From Lactobacillus xujianguonis (GTDB lineage: Bacteria; Bacillota; Bacilli; Lactobacillales; Lactobacillaceae): a stretch of 64,000 nucleotides of DNA. The first letter of the stretch is position 1; every line of letters begins with the position of its first letter. The translations under genes were made by a program, and so were the position numbers. The stretch is taken from assembly GCF_004009905.1 (NCBI RefSeq), contig NZ_ML136871.1, positions 98,687-162,686 on the forward strand. Direction: 5' to 3'. Shown here in pieces: positions 15,761 through 23,674 of the stretch. The notes under the pieces were generated by a model. That model made no database searches. It was not told the DNA's origin and saw only the letters and a list, made by a program, of their open reading frames with translations.

Positions 15761-17104
15761 TTAAATAAATCCTTTCTGTTTAGCTACATGCCATGCCCAT
15801 CCTGGTTTAAAGTGATGTGCCTTTCCGTACATAGCTAATTCTTTAAAACTGGTTAGTTCGCTAACCTTTTTCTTTGCAATCAAATCAATATGAAATTTTT
15901 GTGCTTTGATTGCTCTTAATTCTTGATCTTTCTTCTGTTTCAACTTTCTGATCTCAACTGAGAAATCATGACCACATAACGGGCAAGTAACATCACTTGC
16001 TTCAATTACCGCAAAACATTCAGGACAAGTTTTAATTGCTGGCCCATCTGCAGTAGTTCCTTCTTTGCGTGGATGTTTCTCCCAATCTTCTAGCGACCAG
16101 TGAAAGTCACTATCAGGCAAACCGAATCTCTCAAAATTGCCGACTTGATCAATGATTACAGCATGTTTATTAGGTTGATATCGCATGGCTCTCATGGCTT
16201 GCTGTAAGTAAACTACTAAGCTTTGCGTTGGCCTTAGTAAAACAACGCATGAACAGTCCGGCACATTGAAGCCCTCAGAGACCAAATCAACGTTACAGAG
16301 CACTTTTATTTTGCCTTGCTTAAAACTATCCATGATCTCCTCTCTCTTCTGTGTGGGCGTGTGAGAGTCAGCATGGACGGCATTTATTCCAGCATCTCTA
16401 AATTCTTGAGCGACAATTTTGCTAAAACTAGTTGAGTGACAATAGACAATCGTTTTACGATTCTTGGCAAATTTAAGCCAAGATTTAACAATATCACCAT
16501 GAATAATAGAGTGCGTAAAATCGTCCATAGATTGTTTTGTGTAGTCACCAGTAGAACTATGCTTAAGAACATTTTTATCGCCTAGCTGGTAGCCGTAGAC
16601 GGTAAATGGAGCAAGTTTATGATGCTCAATTAACCACTTAGTAGTTGGTCCTTGAACCATAGCGGAATAAATGTCTTTGAAGCCTTTACCGGATAGCCGC
16701 CACGGGCTTCCAGTAAAACCAAGTCTTGGAACATCAGAGTAGTAATCAAAAATCTTACGATAAGTTTTGGCCCGTGAGTGTTGAGATTCGTCCACAATTA
16801 ATAGATTTGGTTTAGGAAGTATTCTTAATCTATTTGCGACTTTACCAACGGTCATAACTGTACAACGACTCATATCAACATTTTGTTGAACAAAAGATTC
16901 TTGAATTTGTTTAACTAATTCTTGTCTATGGACGAAAAATAAAACTCTGCCATTTTTACGTGTGGTTAAACGGGCTATTTCACTGATTACAACTGACTTT
17001 CCAGAACCAGGTGGACTTACAATGAGTACTCCTTTATGTCCCTTAGCCAGCTCAATTCTTGCCTGATTGACTAACTTTTGTTGATAATCAAATAGTTGAA
17101 GCAT
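15761..17104 (-). CDS. SF2 DEAD/DEAH-type helicase with C-terminal zinc motif
   Basis: A 447-residue protein. Walker A SPPGSGKSVV near residue 30, DESQ (DEAH-like) near residue 125, motif III TGSPWR, helicase C-domain DLVSEGFNVPDC and motif VI QAMRAMRYQ. The C-terminus has a four-cysteine zinc motif, CPECFAVIEASDVTCPLCG (about 360-378). Type III restriction/RecG-like helicases of this size are standard in phage replication modules beside RecA-like ATPases. It overlaps nothing and is one base from the upstream gene. Confidence 0.88.
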   Translation of the reverse strand: MLQLFDYQQKLVNQARIELAKGHKGVLIVSPPGSGKSVVISEIARLTTRKNGRVLFFVHRQELVKQIQESFVQQNVDMSRCTVMTVGKVANRLRILPKPNLLIVDESQHSRAKTYRKIFDYYSDVPRLGFTGSPWRLSGKGFKDIYSAMVQGPTTKWLIEHHKLAPFTVYGYQLGDKNVLKHSSTGDYTKQSMDDFTHSIIHGDIVKSWLKFAKNRKTIVYCHSTSFSKIVAQEFRDAGINAVHADSHTPTQKREEIMDSFKQGKIKVLCNVDLVSEGFNVPDCSCVVLLRPTQSLVVYLQQAMRAMRYQPNKHAVIIDQVGNFERFGLPDSDFHWSLEDWEKHPRKEGTTADGPAIKTCPECFAVIEASDVTCPLCGHDFSVEIRKLKQKKDQELRAIKAQKFHIDLIAKKKVSELTSFKELAMYGKAHHFKPGWAWHVAKQKGFI

Positions 17105-17380
17105 TTAATCCTCATCTGAATCATCAAGAGAATCCTGTGAATCGTTAAAAAGATCATGAAACATTTGACTCATCTCATTGCCTTTCATGAGATCTTGATA
17201 GGTGTTCTTAGTCTTCATTTTGGCTACATCAGCCAATCCTAATGCAATAAGAGGATCAGCAGCGCAGTAGAATCTAGCTCCATCTGGCGCTTTGGTAATA
17301 ATCAAAATGTCCGTTGCACCATTTTCTTCAATATCCTTTTTGGCAGCTTCAATCTTGTCTAGCATTTGTTTCTTTTCCAT
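17105..17380 (-). CDS. Unrecognised small acidic phage protein (91 residues)
   Basis: MEKKQMLDKIEAAKKDIEENGATDILIITKAPDGARFYCAADPL... has a short coiled helix, a beta segment and a long acidic end (FNDSQDSLDDSDED). It is immediately followed by the helicase gene with a single-base gap. No family recognised; probably an accessory factor for the helicase-ATPase pair. Confidence 0.5.
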   Translation of the reverse strand: MEKKQMLDKIEAAKKDIEENGATDILIITKAPDGARFYCAADPLIALGLADVAKMKTKNTYQDLMKGNEMSQMFHDLFNDSQDSLDDSDED

Positions 17381-17392
17381 TTTTTTAGCCTC

Positions 17393-17716
17393 TTAATCTA
17401 TCCTGATAATTCCTTCAGGACACTTACTAAAACCGTCAAAGCACTCTTTCAAAATTGAGTTGCATACCTCAACGGTGCCTAATCCTTTTTCATGATCTAC
17501 TTCAAACTTCCTGAAGTCTTTTGGATCAGAAGTAAGGAAAGCCATACTTGCCCAAATAGGTTTGATCATGTCACGCGCTTGCTTGCCTTGCCAATCTCTA
17601 GCCCAACCACATGGAAGATGATCCATTATGTTTGAATAATTCCAGGAACAATGAACGCCTTCCCAAATTTCATCATGTGGCGGTTCAGCATCAACTAAGC
17701 TAATCCAGTAACTCAT
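17393..17716 (-). CDS. Unrecognised phage protein (107 residues)
   Basis: MSYWISLVDAEPPHDEIWEGVHCSWNYSNIMDHLPCGWARDWQG... is Trp-rich (6 Trp) with a few Cys and His residues that could bind metal. It overlaps the ATPase gene stop by 4 bp. Function unknown. Confidence 0.55.
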   Translation of the reverse strand: MSYWISLVDAEPPHDEIWEGVHCSWNYSNIMDHLPCGWARDWQGKQARDMIKPIWASMAFLTSDPKDFRKFEVDHEKGLGTVEVCNSILKECFDGFSKCPEGIIRID

Positions 17717-18426
17717 GATTTACCTCTTTTAATCGAATCAACTGCTTTGTCTAAGTCGGACTTCTCTATCTTGAATAAGTCCTTAGCTTTGCATCCTCTT
17801 CTATCATCTAGACGATTCTTAGCATAAATATCTATAGAACCTTGTAAGATAATTCCACGTTCTCCAGATTGTGTTTTTTGAATCATCCTTCCAACTAAAT
17901 CGCAGTTACCCATTAAGTAATCTCTTGGATTAGGTCTAATATCTGGACCGTACTGCATAAACTCTTGACCACTTGGATCAGTGATCTTGTTTTGTGTTTC
18001 CCAAGCTGTTACTAGAATATTGACATCCCACTTAAACGCATAAGCAATGAACCGTGTGATATAAGTACTCCATTCACCGTAATCGGAAATCTTGTTGTCT
18101 AATCCGGTCTTAGTTTCTCTAGCTTTTTCAACAAAGAACAATTTCTGTAAATTGCTGATGTTATCAATCACTAAGTTGTCGTACTGATCTGGATCAAATA
18201 CTTCACTAAATTTGTTTACATCCTCAATTGGCTTATTTGGATCAATCACCCAAATATCGTTGTTACCTTGCCAAAATGGAATTCTTCTAAAAGAATTGTC
18301 CAAACTCAAGAGGTAAGTTTTACCTTTCAAGTACTTACTAAGTGTGGTCTTACCTACACCCGGCACACCGTAAACAAGCCAGCGGTAGTTTTCCTTAGGT
18401 GCATTATCCCAACTGAAAGCAGGCAT
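17713..18426 (-). CDS. RecA-like phage ATPase (AAA_24 / Sak4-type)
   Basis: A 237-residue NTPase. Walker A GVPGVGKTT at about residues 19-27; Walker B YDNLVIDNIS near residue 85; sensor-like VTAWETQ near residue 140. The length and layout match the Sak4-like single-strand annealing/recombination ATPases of phages, which work with an SSB-like protein. The upstream gene overlaps by one base and the next gene by 4 bp. Recombination/annealing role inferred from family. Confidence 0.78.
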   Translation of the reverse strand: MPAFSWDNAPKENYRWLVYGVPGVGKTTLSKYLKGKTYLLSLDNSFRRIPFWQGNNDIWVIDPNKPIEDVNKFSEVFDPDQYDNLVIDNISNLQKLFFVEKARETKTGLDNKISDYGEWSTYITRFIAYAFKWDVNILVTAWETQNKITDPSGQEFMQYGPDIRPNPRDYLMGNCDLVGRMIQKTQSGERGIILQGSIDIYAKNRLDDRRGCKAKDLFKIEKSDLDKAVDSIKRGKS

Positions 18427-18671
18427 TATTCCTCACCTGCTCTCTTAATGATCTGTCTCACTCCCTCAAGACTGTGGAGGACGTTGCGAGTAATGACTTT
18501 TTCATTTTCTTCAATCATTAATTCTTTGAAATGCTTGAATTCTGATGTGTTCATGACCGCTTGATAAGCTTGTCTAATGTCTCCGTCTGAAGGAAGCATT
18601 TCCCACTTACTGGAAAACTTTTCTGCAGCCTCGTCATGAATCATTGCTTTAAAATCATCTTCATTAATCAT
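18426..18671 (-). CDS. Unrecognised helical phage protein (81 residues)
   Basis: MINEDDFKAMIHDEAAEKFSSKWEMLPSDGDIRQAYQAVMN... is predicted mostly helical and acidic. Its stop overlaps the ATPase start by one base (TAATG). It belongs to the same early operon; no function recognised. Confidence 0.55.
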   Translation of the reverse strand: MINEDDFKAMIHDEAAEKFSSKWEMLPSDGDIRQAYQAVMNTSEFKHFKELMIEENEKVITRNVLHSLEGVRQIIKRAGEE

Positions 18672-18942
18672 CGATATCAGCCTTCTTTCTTAATGCTTTT
18701 TGATAGATATCGTTTTGAGCATCAGTAAACATTGCTTGTAACACTGCAGTAAAAGTTTCAGAACCTGATGCATGGAAATTGGTTGGGTTATCTGGCTTAT
18801 TTTTCTTAAGCCATCTCACTGCTCCATCCCAGGTCTTACCTTTAACTCGTGAATGGTAGCTAAGCCAATTTGTCCAGTCTTGGATATCTTTTTGAGTTTC
18901 AGTAATCCAAACTTGGAAGTTTGTCATATCTTTATCTTCCAT
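18664..18942 (-). CDS. Unrecognised phage protein (92 residues)
   Basis: MEDKDMTNFQVWITETQKDIQDWTNWLSYHSRVKGKTWDGAVRW... Trp-rich helical protein. The start at 18942 overlaps the end of the upstream gene and follows a GAGGA site by about 9 bp; an upstream reading from 18972 has no site. Function unknown. Confidence 0.55.
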   Translation of the reverse strand: MEDKDMTNFQVWITETQKDIQDWTNWLSYHSRVKGKTWDGAVRWLKKNKPDNPTNFHASGSETFTAVLQAMFTDAQNDIYQKALRKKADIDD

Positions 18943-19264
18943 AGCGCATATCCTCACCATCGTAATAATCAATTAAGAAATCTTTTAATTCCTCATCGTC
19001 ATCGCAATTACTCAAGAAATAGTGATAAGCGTCAACAATGTTTGTAAAATCTCCACGCTTTACAACATCATCTGGAGCATCTTCTAACTTCCTAAGGATG
19101 AATTCCAAGTAAGTGTCATACTCCTGTTGATAACCAATACCGCAAACGTGGTTAGTTTCATCAATGACAGTTAAGCAATCTTCACCTTCAAACTCTTCAC
19201 GTTCTTTTTGAAGTCTGATGTATTGACGCTCTCTCATCATTTCTTTAGCTGATTTTGTTTCCAA
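18932..19264 (-). CDS. Unrecognised phage protein (110 residues)
   Basis: METKSAKEMMRERQYIRLQKEREEFEGEDCLTVIDETNH... has a basic N-terminal helix followed by acidic, mostly helical segments (DDDEELKDFLIDYYDGED). It overlaps the following gene by 11 bp. A 25-codon ORF (19277-19354, MKLSKKDKRQVMGNN...) with an AGGAGG site precedes it. No family recognised. Confidence 0.55.
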   Translation of the reverse strand: METKSAKEMMRERQYIRLQKEREEFEGEDCLTVIDETNHVCGIGYQQEYDTYLEFILRKLEDAPDDVVKRGDFTNIVDAYHYFLSNCDDDEELKDFLIDYYDGEDMRYGR

Positions 19265-19362
19265 TTTTTGTCCTTCCTAGCAAGTTCTGCTGAGTAAGTG
19301 ACGACTGGAGTTGTTGCCCATAACTTGTCTCTTGTCTTTTTTACTGAGCTTCATTTTTCCTC

Positions 19363-19518
19363 CTATAACAACTCTGCTACCGCTGACCAGAAGTCATAGC
19401 AAATTAGGCTAAAACCTAAAAGCATAATTACTGCTAACAGTGTTAAACCGATTTTTTCTGAGCGGCTTTCTTGATCCGTTACCGGCTTACGATTCCACTC
19501 AATATCTCGTCCTGTCAT
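19363..19518 (-). CDS. Small single-pass membrane protein (51 residues)
   Basis: MTGRDIEWNRKPVTDQESRSEKIGLTLLAVIMLLGFSLICYDFWS...: a charged N-terminal 22 residues followed by one membrane helix (about 24-41). It has a strong GGAGGCAACAC site before the ATG. Its stop TAGGAGG supplies the ribosome binding site for a further 25-codon ORF (19277-19354). Early lysogeny-region membrane proteins of this type sometimes give superinfection exclusion, but nothing here shows that. Confidence 0.5.
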   Translation of the reverse strand: MTGRDIEWNRKPVTDQESRSEKIGLTLLAVIMLLGFSLICYDFWSAVAELL

Positions 19519-19528
19519 GTGTTGCCTC

Positions 19529-20287
19529 CTACTTAACTAAGAAGTTATCTCGCTTAATTCGTTCAATAGCTTTATTTGTATAAAGCCATTGCGGAACTTC
19601 TTTATCCGAACTAGCTGATTTACTGTTAACCCATTTGCCATATTCATTTTGGCCAGGTTGTTCAGCCTTCAGCCCCAATGCTTTAGCAACATGTCCTACT
19701 CTCCAGCCGGTTATGTTTAAGCTTTCACCAACCTCATTTGCTGTGTAGTATTTTTCTTGCATTACAGGTAAGGTCATTTCACCAGTAATAGTTGTTGCGG
19801 CTTTAGCTAACAGATTTTGCTTTAAATCACTTTCATCAGATGCCATTGCGATTTTGTAAAGCAGAGTAGCTTTCTTTACTTTTGAATTTTCTTCCATAAT
19901 TGAAAGACGTTTTTTCTTTTCATCGGGGATGTAAGAACCTGTCTTTCTGATTTGTGGAAGTACTCTAGAAGTTACCCAATGTTTAAATTTCTTAGCATTT
20001 GGCATCTTGCTGTCAAAAATCAATGAGTACACGCCAGATTCATTGATGACCATTTTGTTACTGAAGTCATTTTTATCCGTCCAAAGGCTTATGCATGAAT
20101 CGCGGTAAGCCTTGTAGCTCAAGGCTTTTTGATCTTCTTTATCAACATGCTGGCTCAAAGTTGCTGATAAATTCTTATAGCCCAAAATTTCAGCGACATC
20201 TTTACCAACAAACCATGGTTCATTTTCAATTTCCAAAGCTCTTACATTGCTTTGCTCAAATTGAAAAAGTTGAATTGCGTTTGTCAT
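19529..20287 (-). CDS. Phage antirepressor (BRO-N with C-terminal DNA-binding region)
   Basis: A 252-residue protein. The BRO-N domain spans about residues 1-115 (NEPWFVGKDVAEILGYKNLSATLSQHV, then INESGVYSLIFDSKMPNAKKFKHWVTSRVLPQIRKTGSY). The C-terminal third resembles the antirepressor/KilA-C-like region (YYTANEVGESLNITGWRVGHVAKALG). It lies directly after the Cro-like gene, the usual place for Ant. It would counter the repressor to promote the lytic cycle; inferred from family and position. Confidence 0.85.
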   Translation of the reverse strand: MTNAIQLFQFEQSNVRALEIENEPWFVGKDVAEILGYKNLSATLSQHVDKEDQKALSYKAYRDSCISLWTDKNDFSNKMVINESGVYSLIFDSKMPNAKKFKHWVTSRVLPQIRKTGSYIPDEKKKRLSIMEENSKVKKATLLYKIAMASDESDLKQNLLAKAATTITGEMTLPVMQEKYYTANEVGESLNITGWRVGHVAKALGLKAEQPGQNEYGKWVNSKSASSDKEVPQWLYTNKAIERIKRDNFLVK

Positions 20288-20302
20288 GGTTACTTCTCCT
20301 TT

Positions 20303-20494
20303 CTATGGAAGCAAGATTTTGTAGTCTACTCCCAAGTAATCGGCAACTTTCTTTAAAGTTGAGATCTTTGGTTCATGCTTTTCCCAACGATAAATGGCAT
20401 TTTCGCCAACACCTGATTTTCTTCCAATTTCTTTCAAGTCCTCATTCCGCATTTTCCCTAAGGTCTTGATTGTTTGAATTGTTTTTTCAGACAT
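20303..20494 (-). CDS. Cro-like XRE-family regulator
   Basis: A 63-residue protein made almost entirely of one helix-turn-helix (LKEIGRKSGVGENAIYRWEKHEPKISTLKKVADYLGVDY), with the characteristic GENAIYRWE recognition helix shared with the divergent repressor. ATG follows GAGGTGA. First gene of the leftward operon, starting beside the operator at 20532; likely the Cro of the switch. Confidence 0.85.
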   Translation of the reverse strand: MSEKTIQTIKTLGKMRNEDLKEIGRKSGVGENAIYRWEKHEPKISTLKKVADYLGVDYKILLP

Positions 20495-20531
20495 GATTTC
20501 ACCTCTATTGATAAAATAAGTTGCACGTAAC

Positions 20532-20545
20532 TATCAAAAGTGATA
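20532..20545. promoter_or_regulatory. Operator O1 (TATCA-N4-TGATA)
   Basis: Perfect 5-4-5 palindrome TATCA AAAG TGATA, next to the cro start side of the divergent control region. It shares the TGATA half with two sites on the repressor side. Probably bound by the repressor and/or Cro. Confidence 0.6.
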
Positions 20546-20632
20546 CTATCTAGGTATAAGAAATAAGGCTAAGCGAATAAAGTTATTATTTCTTAACTAG
20601 GCAGTTTATTATTGTTTTAATAGTATTTATGC

Positions 20633-20652
20633 TGTCCTGTTCCTTCAGGACA
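20633..20652. promoter_or_regulatory. 7-bp inverted repeat in the switch region
   Basis: TGTCCTG and CAGGACA form a perfect 7-bp inverted repeat with a 6-base loop midway between the divergent genes. It has no flanking T-run, so it is not a normal terminator; a second operator type or RNA structure is possible. Confidence 0.35.
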
Positions 20653-20665
20653 ATTTAAATAATAC

Positions 20666-20679
20666 TACCATTTTTGATA
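20666..20679. promoter_or_regulatory. Operator O2 (TACCA-N4-TGATA)
   Basis: TACCA TTTT TGATA, one mismatch from the O1 palindrome, 74 bp before the repressor start. Confidence 0.55.
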
Positions 20680-20697
20680 GTTGTAAAGCACAAATGC

Positions 20698-20711
20698 TAT
20701 CGTTTTTGATA
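20698..20711. promoter_or_regulatory. Operator O3 (TATCG-N4-TGATA)
   Basis: TATCG TTTT TGATA, about 42 bp before the repressor start and 32 bp from O2 (three helical turns), suggesting cooperative binding. Confidence 0.55.
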
Positions 20712-20753
20712 TTTATTTTATTTTTTACTTCAAAGCATTGGTAGGACGGTATT

Positions 20754-21071
20754 ATGAGTGTTTATGAAAATATAAAAGAAATAGCCCAAGAACATGGACT
20801 AAGCATAAAAGAAGTAGCAACTAAAGCTGGTATTGGTGAAAATAGCATTTACAGATGGAGAACTAGCAATCTATCTACTGGCTCATTACAAAAAGTTGCA
20901 GATGCTCTCCATGTGGACGTGAATGATTTAACGGTAAAGGATGATGAAACACCGGAGTTTAGAACTATTCAAAGAAATGCTAAGAAATTGAATCGGAGTA
21001 ATCAAAAGAAGTTGTTAGATATTATGAAAGCAGCATTTGGAGACGCCTATGGAAATGATACAAATAAATAA
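20754..21071 (+). CDS. CI-like phage repressor (XRE family)
   Basis: A 105-residue protein with an N-terminal helix-turn-helix (LSIKEVATKAGIGENSIYRWRTSNLSTGSLQKVADALHVD), and a C-terminal helical extension of about 35 residues. It lacks the LexA-like autocleavage domain of lambda CI. The next gene is an ImmA/IrrE peptidase, so induction probably works by peptidase cleavage of this repressor, as in ICEBs1. Divergent from cro across three operators; GGACGG-type site upstream. Confidence 0.85.
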   Translation: MSVYENIKEIAQEHGLSIKEVATKAGIGENSIYRWRTSNLSTGSLQKVADALHVDVNDLTVKDDETPEFRTIQRNAKKLNRSNQKKLLDIMKAAFGDAYGNDTNK

Positions 21072-21702
21072 GCCCAATTATAAAAAAGTTCAACAAACTG
21101 CATATTCTATTTTGGAAACACATCCCTATTTTTTTAATATGAGTTTTCCAATAAGTCCAATAGATATAATTCAAAACGTCCCAAACATTAAATTAGAAAC
21201 GTATTCTAATTTAGCAGTATTAACTGAAAGTTCTAATGATGAAATTGCAGAGATGCTAGATAGTGAAGAAGGATCTACTTTCTTTGATCCTACTCAGAAT
21301 AGATATGTAATTGCATTTAATGAAAATCGTAACGAACATAGGATTAGATTTACGCTTGCACATGAACTAGGGCATATTTATTTGGGTCATTTATTAGAAA
21401 ATGCGCCAGATGATTTATACAAAATACAAGAAACTGAAGCAAATTATTTTGCAAAAAGATTATTAGTACCTCAACCATTTATTTGTAAAGCACTAGAAAT
21501 TACAGATTTACAAACTTTGAATACGAGTGATATTTCAATTCTCTTTAACGTAAGTATGGAAGTGGCTGGATATTCAATAAATAATTACAATTGTCTTCCC
21601 TTTACTCCTAGAAATGATGAAATGTGTAAGCCTTTTATTAAAGGAATTAATAGACAAATGACAATTTTACAGATGGCACATCGTATTAGTCCATCTGCTT
21701 AA
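21049..21702 (+). CDS. ImmA/IrrE-family metallopeptidase
   Basis: A 217-residue protein with the zinc motif HELGHIYLGH near residue 100 and downstream glutamate ETEANYFAKRLLVP: the COG2856 / ImmA signature. ATG at 21049 follows GGAGACGCCT and overlaps the repressor end, so the two are coupled. In ICEBs1 and related elements ImmA cleaves the ImmR repressor on DNA damage; I infer the same here. The C-terminal 60 residues are specific to phage versions. Confidence 0.85.
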   Translation: MEMIQINKPNYKKVQQTAYSILETHPYFFNMSFPISPIDIIQNVPNIKLETYSNLAVLTESSNDEIAEMLDSEEGSTFFDPTQNRYVIAFNENRNEHRIRFTLAHELGHIYLGHLLENAPDDLYKIQETEANYFAKRLLVPQPFICKALEITDLQTLNTSDISILFNVSMEVAGYSINNYNCLPFTPRNDEMCKPFIKGINRQMTILQMAHRISPSA

Positions 21703-21752
21703 TCGTCCACAGAGCCGTTAAACCTGATATAGATGTGGAGGAACAAAGAAAA

Positions 21753-22367
21753 TTGAAGAAAAAAGTTTTAACCTTGTTTTTAACTTTGTTTGCTGTTACA
21801 GCATTGGGAATGTCATCTAATGTTCAAATGGCACAAGCTAAAGTTAAAACAACCAAATATACATATGTAGATAAGCATTCCATTATTTATGGAAATAAAA
21901 AAGGCCATATGTGGATTCGTAAAGTCTATGGTTATCGTATGTTAGACATCGATGGTAATTATGAGTATTCAAGAATTATTGTTACTGGTATTTTTACTAA
22001 CAGAAGTAAACATAATGTTTCACCTTTAGACTTTTTTAATCAGCATTTCAAAATGTTTCAAGTAACTAAAAATGCATGGCACGATCTAGATCCTGAAGGT
22101 CCTATTCCTGATGCGCCCACTGATTATTTTGATGAATTAGGTAATGATGGTATTAGTCATGTGAGACCACATAAATATGTTGAATTTGCTTTTTCTGATG
22201 ATGACGTCCCTGTAAAGCTACATAAACATCAAAAAATAGTAGTAAGAGCATATCATGATGCATATCTTCCATCTAAAAAGTTAGCAACTAAGACATTCAA
22301 ATTAGGTGGTATCGAAAGCACTATGAGTGCTGATGATTCTGAAATTTTAGCTGAAGAAGACGACTAA
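21753..22367 (+). CDS. Secreted prophage protein, DUF5067-like
   Basis: About 204 residues. TTG start (21753) after GGAGG gives a textbook signal peptide: MKKK, then a hydrophobic core LTLFLTLFAVTALGM, then a probable cleavage after AQA (about residue 29). The mature part has an all-beta pattern like DUF5067/DUF4352 exported proteins and an acidic end. It lies in the lysogeny module (repressor, peptidase, this, integrase), so it is probably expressed from the prophage: a lysogenic-conversion or superinfection-exclusion candidate. Confidence 0.7.
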   Translation: MKKKVLTLFLTLFAVTALGMSSNVQMAQAKVKTTKYTYVDKHSIIYGNKKGHMWIRKVYGYRMLDIDGNYEYSRIIVTGIFTNRSKHNVSPLDFFNQHFKMFQVTKNAWHDLDPEGPIPDAPTDYFDELGNDGISHVRPHKYVEFAFSDDDVPVKLHKHQKIVVRAYHDAYLPSKKLATKTFKLGGIESTMSADDSEILAEEDD

Positions 22368-22383
22368 CTTAAACACAAAAAAT

Positions 22384-22411
22384 CCCACCTACCGCTGGCA
22401 CGGTAAGTGGG
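22384..22411. repeat. Hairpin with CTGGCA loop (first of two)
   Basis: 11-bp stem (one mismatch) CCCACCTACCG / CGGTAAGTGGG with loop CTGGCA. A T-run follows only on the minus strand. Its centre ACCG-CTGGCA-CGGT is nearly the same as that of the hairpin 55 bp downstream. Confidence 0.6.
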
Positions 22412-22448
22412 ACAACACTAATTAATATTGAAATGTAATTAAATAGTA

Positions 22449-22488
22449 TAGACGAAAGGCACCGACTGGCATCGGTGCCTTTCGTCTA
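22449..22488. repeat. 17-bp perfect hairpin with CTGGCA loop, before integrase
   Basis: Perfect stem from TAGACGAAAGG... to its complement, loop CTGGCA, 33 bp before the integrase start. No T-run on either side, so a classic intrinsic terminator is unlikely. It shares the loop and flanking ACCG/CGGT with the hairpin at 22384-22411. Confidence 0.65.
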
Positions 22489-22521
22489 CCCTATTTTAGC
22501 AAAAATATGGGGTAAATTAAA

Positions 22522-23633
22522 ATGGCAATTTATAAACGTGGTAAAGTTTGGTATGCACGTCTGTATTGGCGCGATAAAACTCAAAAACGACACTCTAAAT
22601 CCAAAGGCGGTTTTAAAACTAAATCGGAAGCAAGTGCTTGGTATGCTGAAACTAAGGCTAAATTAGTTAAAGGCTATGATGTTAAATCTAATCCTGTTTT
22701 AGTTGACTACTATTGGCATTTTTATAAGACGTTTAAAGAACCTAAATTGCGCCCAAGTACTAAGAAAACCTATCATACAGCACTAATGCCTTTGAAAAAA
22801 TATTGGCATCAAACAAAATTGAAAGATATAACTCACGATGATTGGCAGCAGTTTATGAATTGGATGGGTCAACGATATGCTAAATGTTCCGTAAAAAATA
22901 TCATGCTGCTATCTACAATGCAATTGATGATGGTATAATTAATCGTGATTTCACTCAACGAATCACGATCACAGGTACAACTAAACGAACTCGTTTAGAT
23001 AAAGTCCGTATGCTCTCTGTGGATGATATTGAGCGACTAATTAAATTAGCAAAATCAAGACGCAGAATTACTCAAAAAGCAGATGCAACTAATCTCAAAG
23101 GAAATATATCGGATTATGTAATTTTAACTATGATCTTAACGGGTATGCGTATTGGAGAATGCCTGGCTCTGAAATGGCATAACTTACATTATGATACTTC
23201 CACAATCGATATACATCATGAATATGAAAGTGATTCACATCATCTAGGTCCTACTAAAACTCCTTCTTCATATCGTACTATTACTGTAAATTCTCAACTT
23301 CTAGACATTTTAAAAGAGCTTAAGGTCAATCATACTGATTATGTATTTGGCGTCTCTCAACGTAAATTACCACCTGCTAGGAACAGCGTTGATCATGAAC
23401 TTATTCGCATGATGAAAATGTTAAATATTCCTACTGATGCTTTTTCCAATCATATGCTAAGACATGCTCATGTAGCATTATTACTTCATTGGGGTGCTAG
23501 TATTTATGAAATTAGAGACCGTATGGGTCACTCAAATATCACAACCACTCTTAATACTTATGGTTATTTAATTAGTGAGTCAAAGCATGAAAACACTAAG
23601 TTAATTACAGATAATTTTTCAAAATTTATATAA
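22522..23633 (+). pseudogene. int: Tyrosine integrase, split by a -1 shift in an A-run
   Basis: The N-terminal part (22522-22938) encodes an AP2-like arm-binding region (KRGKVWYARLYWRDKTQKRHSKSKGGF) and SAM-like core-binding domain. The catalytic part (22884-23633) has R of TGMRIGECL, the HMLRHAH box, H of DRMGHSNI and the tyrosine TLNTYGYL. The reading frame shifts -1 at GTAAAAAATAT: the A6 run is at 22893-22898. One extra A would join both into a normal ~370-residue integrase. Alternatives are sequencing error or slippage at A AAA AAT, which fits the -1 pattern. All catalytic residues are intact. Confidence 0.85.
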
Positions 23634-23668
23634 TAAGTGTGTGTCACATTGTGTGCCACACACTTATT
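23632..23668. terminator. Bidirectional terminator between int and dprA
   Basis: AATAAGTGTGTG (23632-23643) pairs with CACACACTTATT (23657-23668), and TTTCTTC follows. It separates the convergent integrase and dprA and is the last phage-like element, so the right attachment site probably lies in or beside it. Confidence 0.75.
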
Positions 23669-23674
23669 TTTCTT

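Noticed and set aside
20095..20469. 124-codon ORF opposite the antirepressor
   Set aside because: Antisense to two well-supported regulatory genes, no ribosome binding site.
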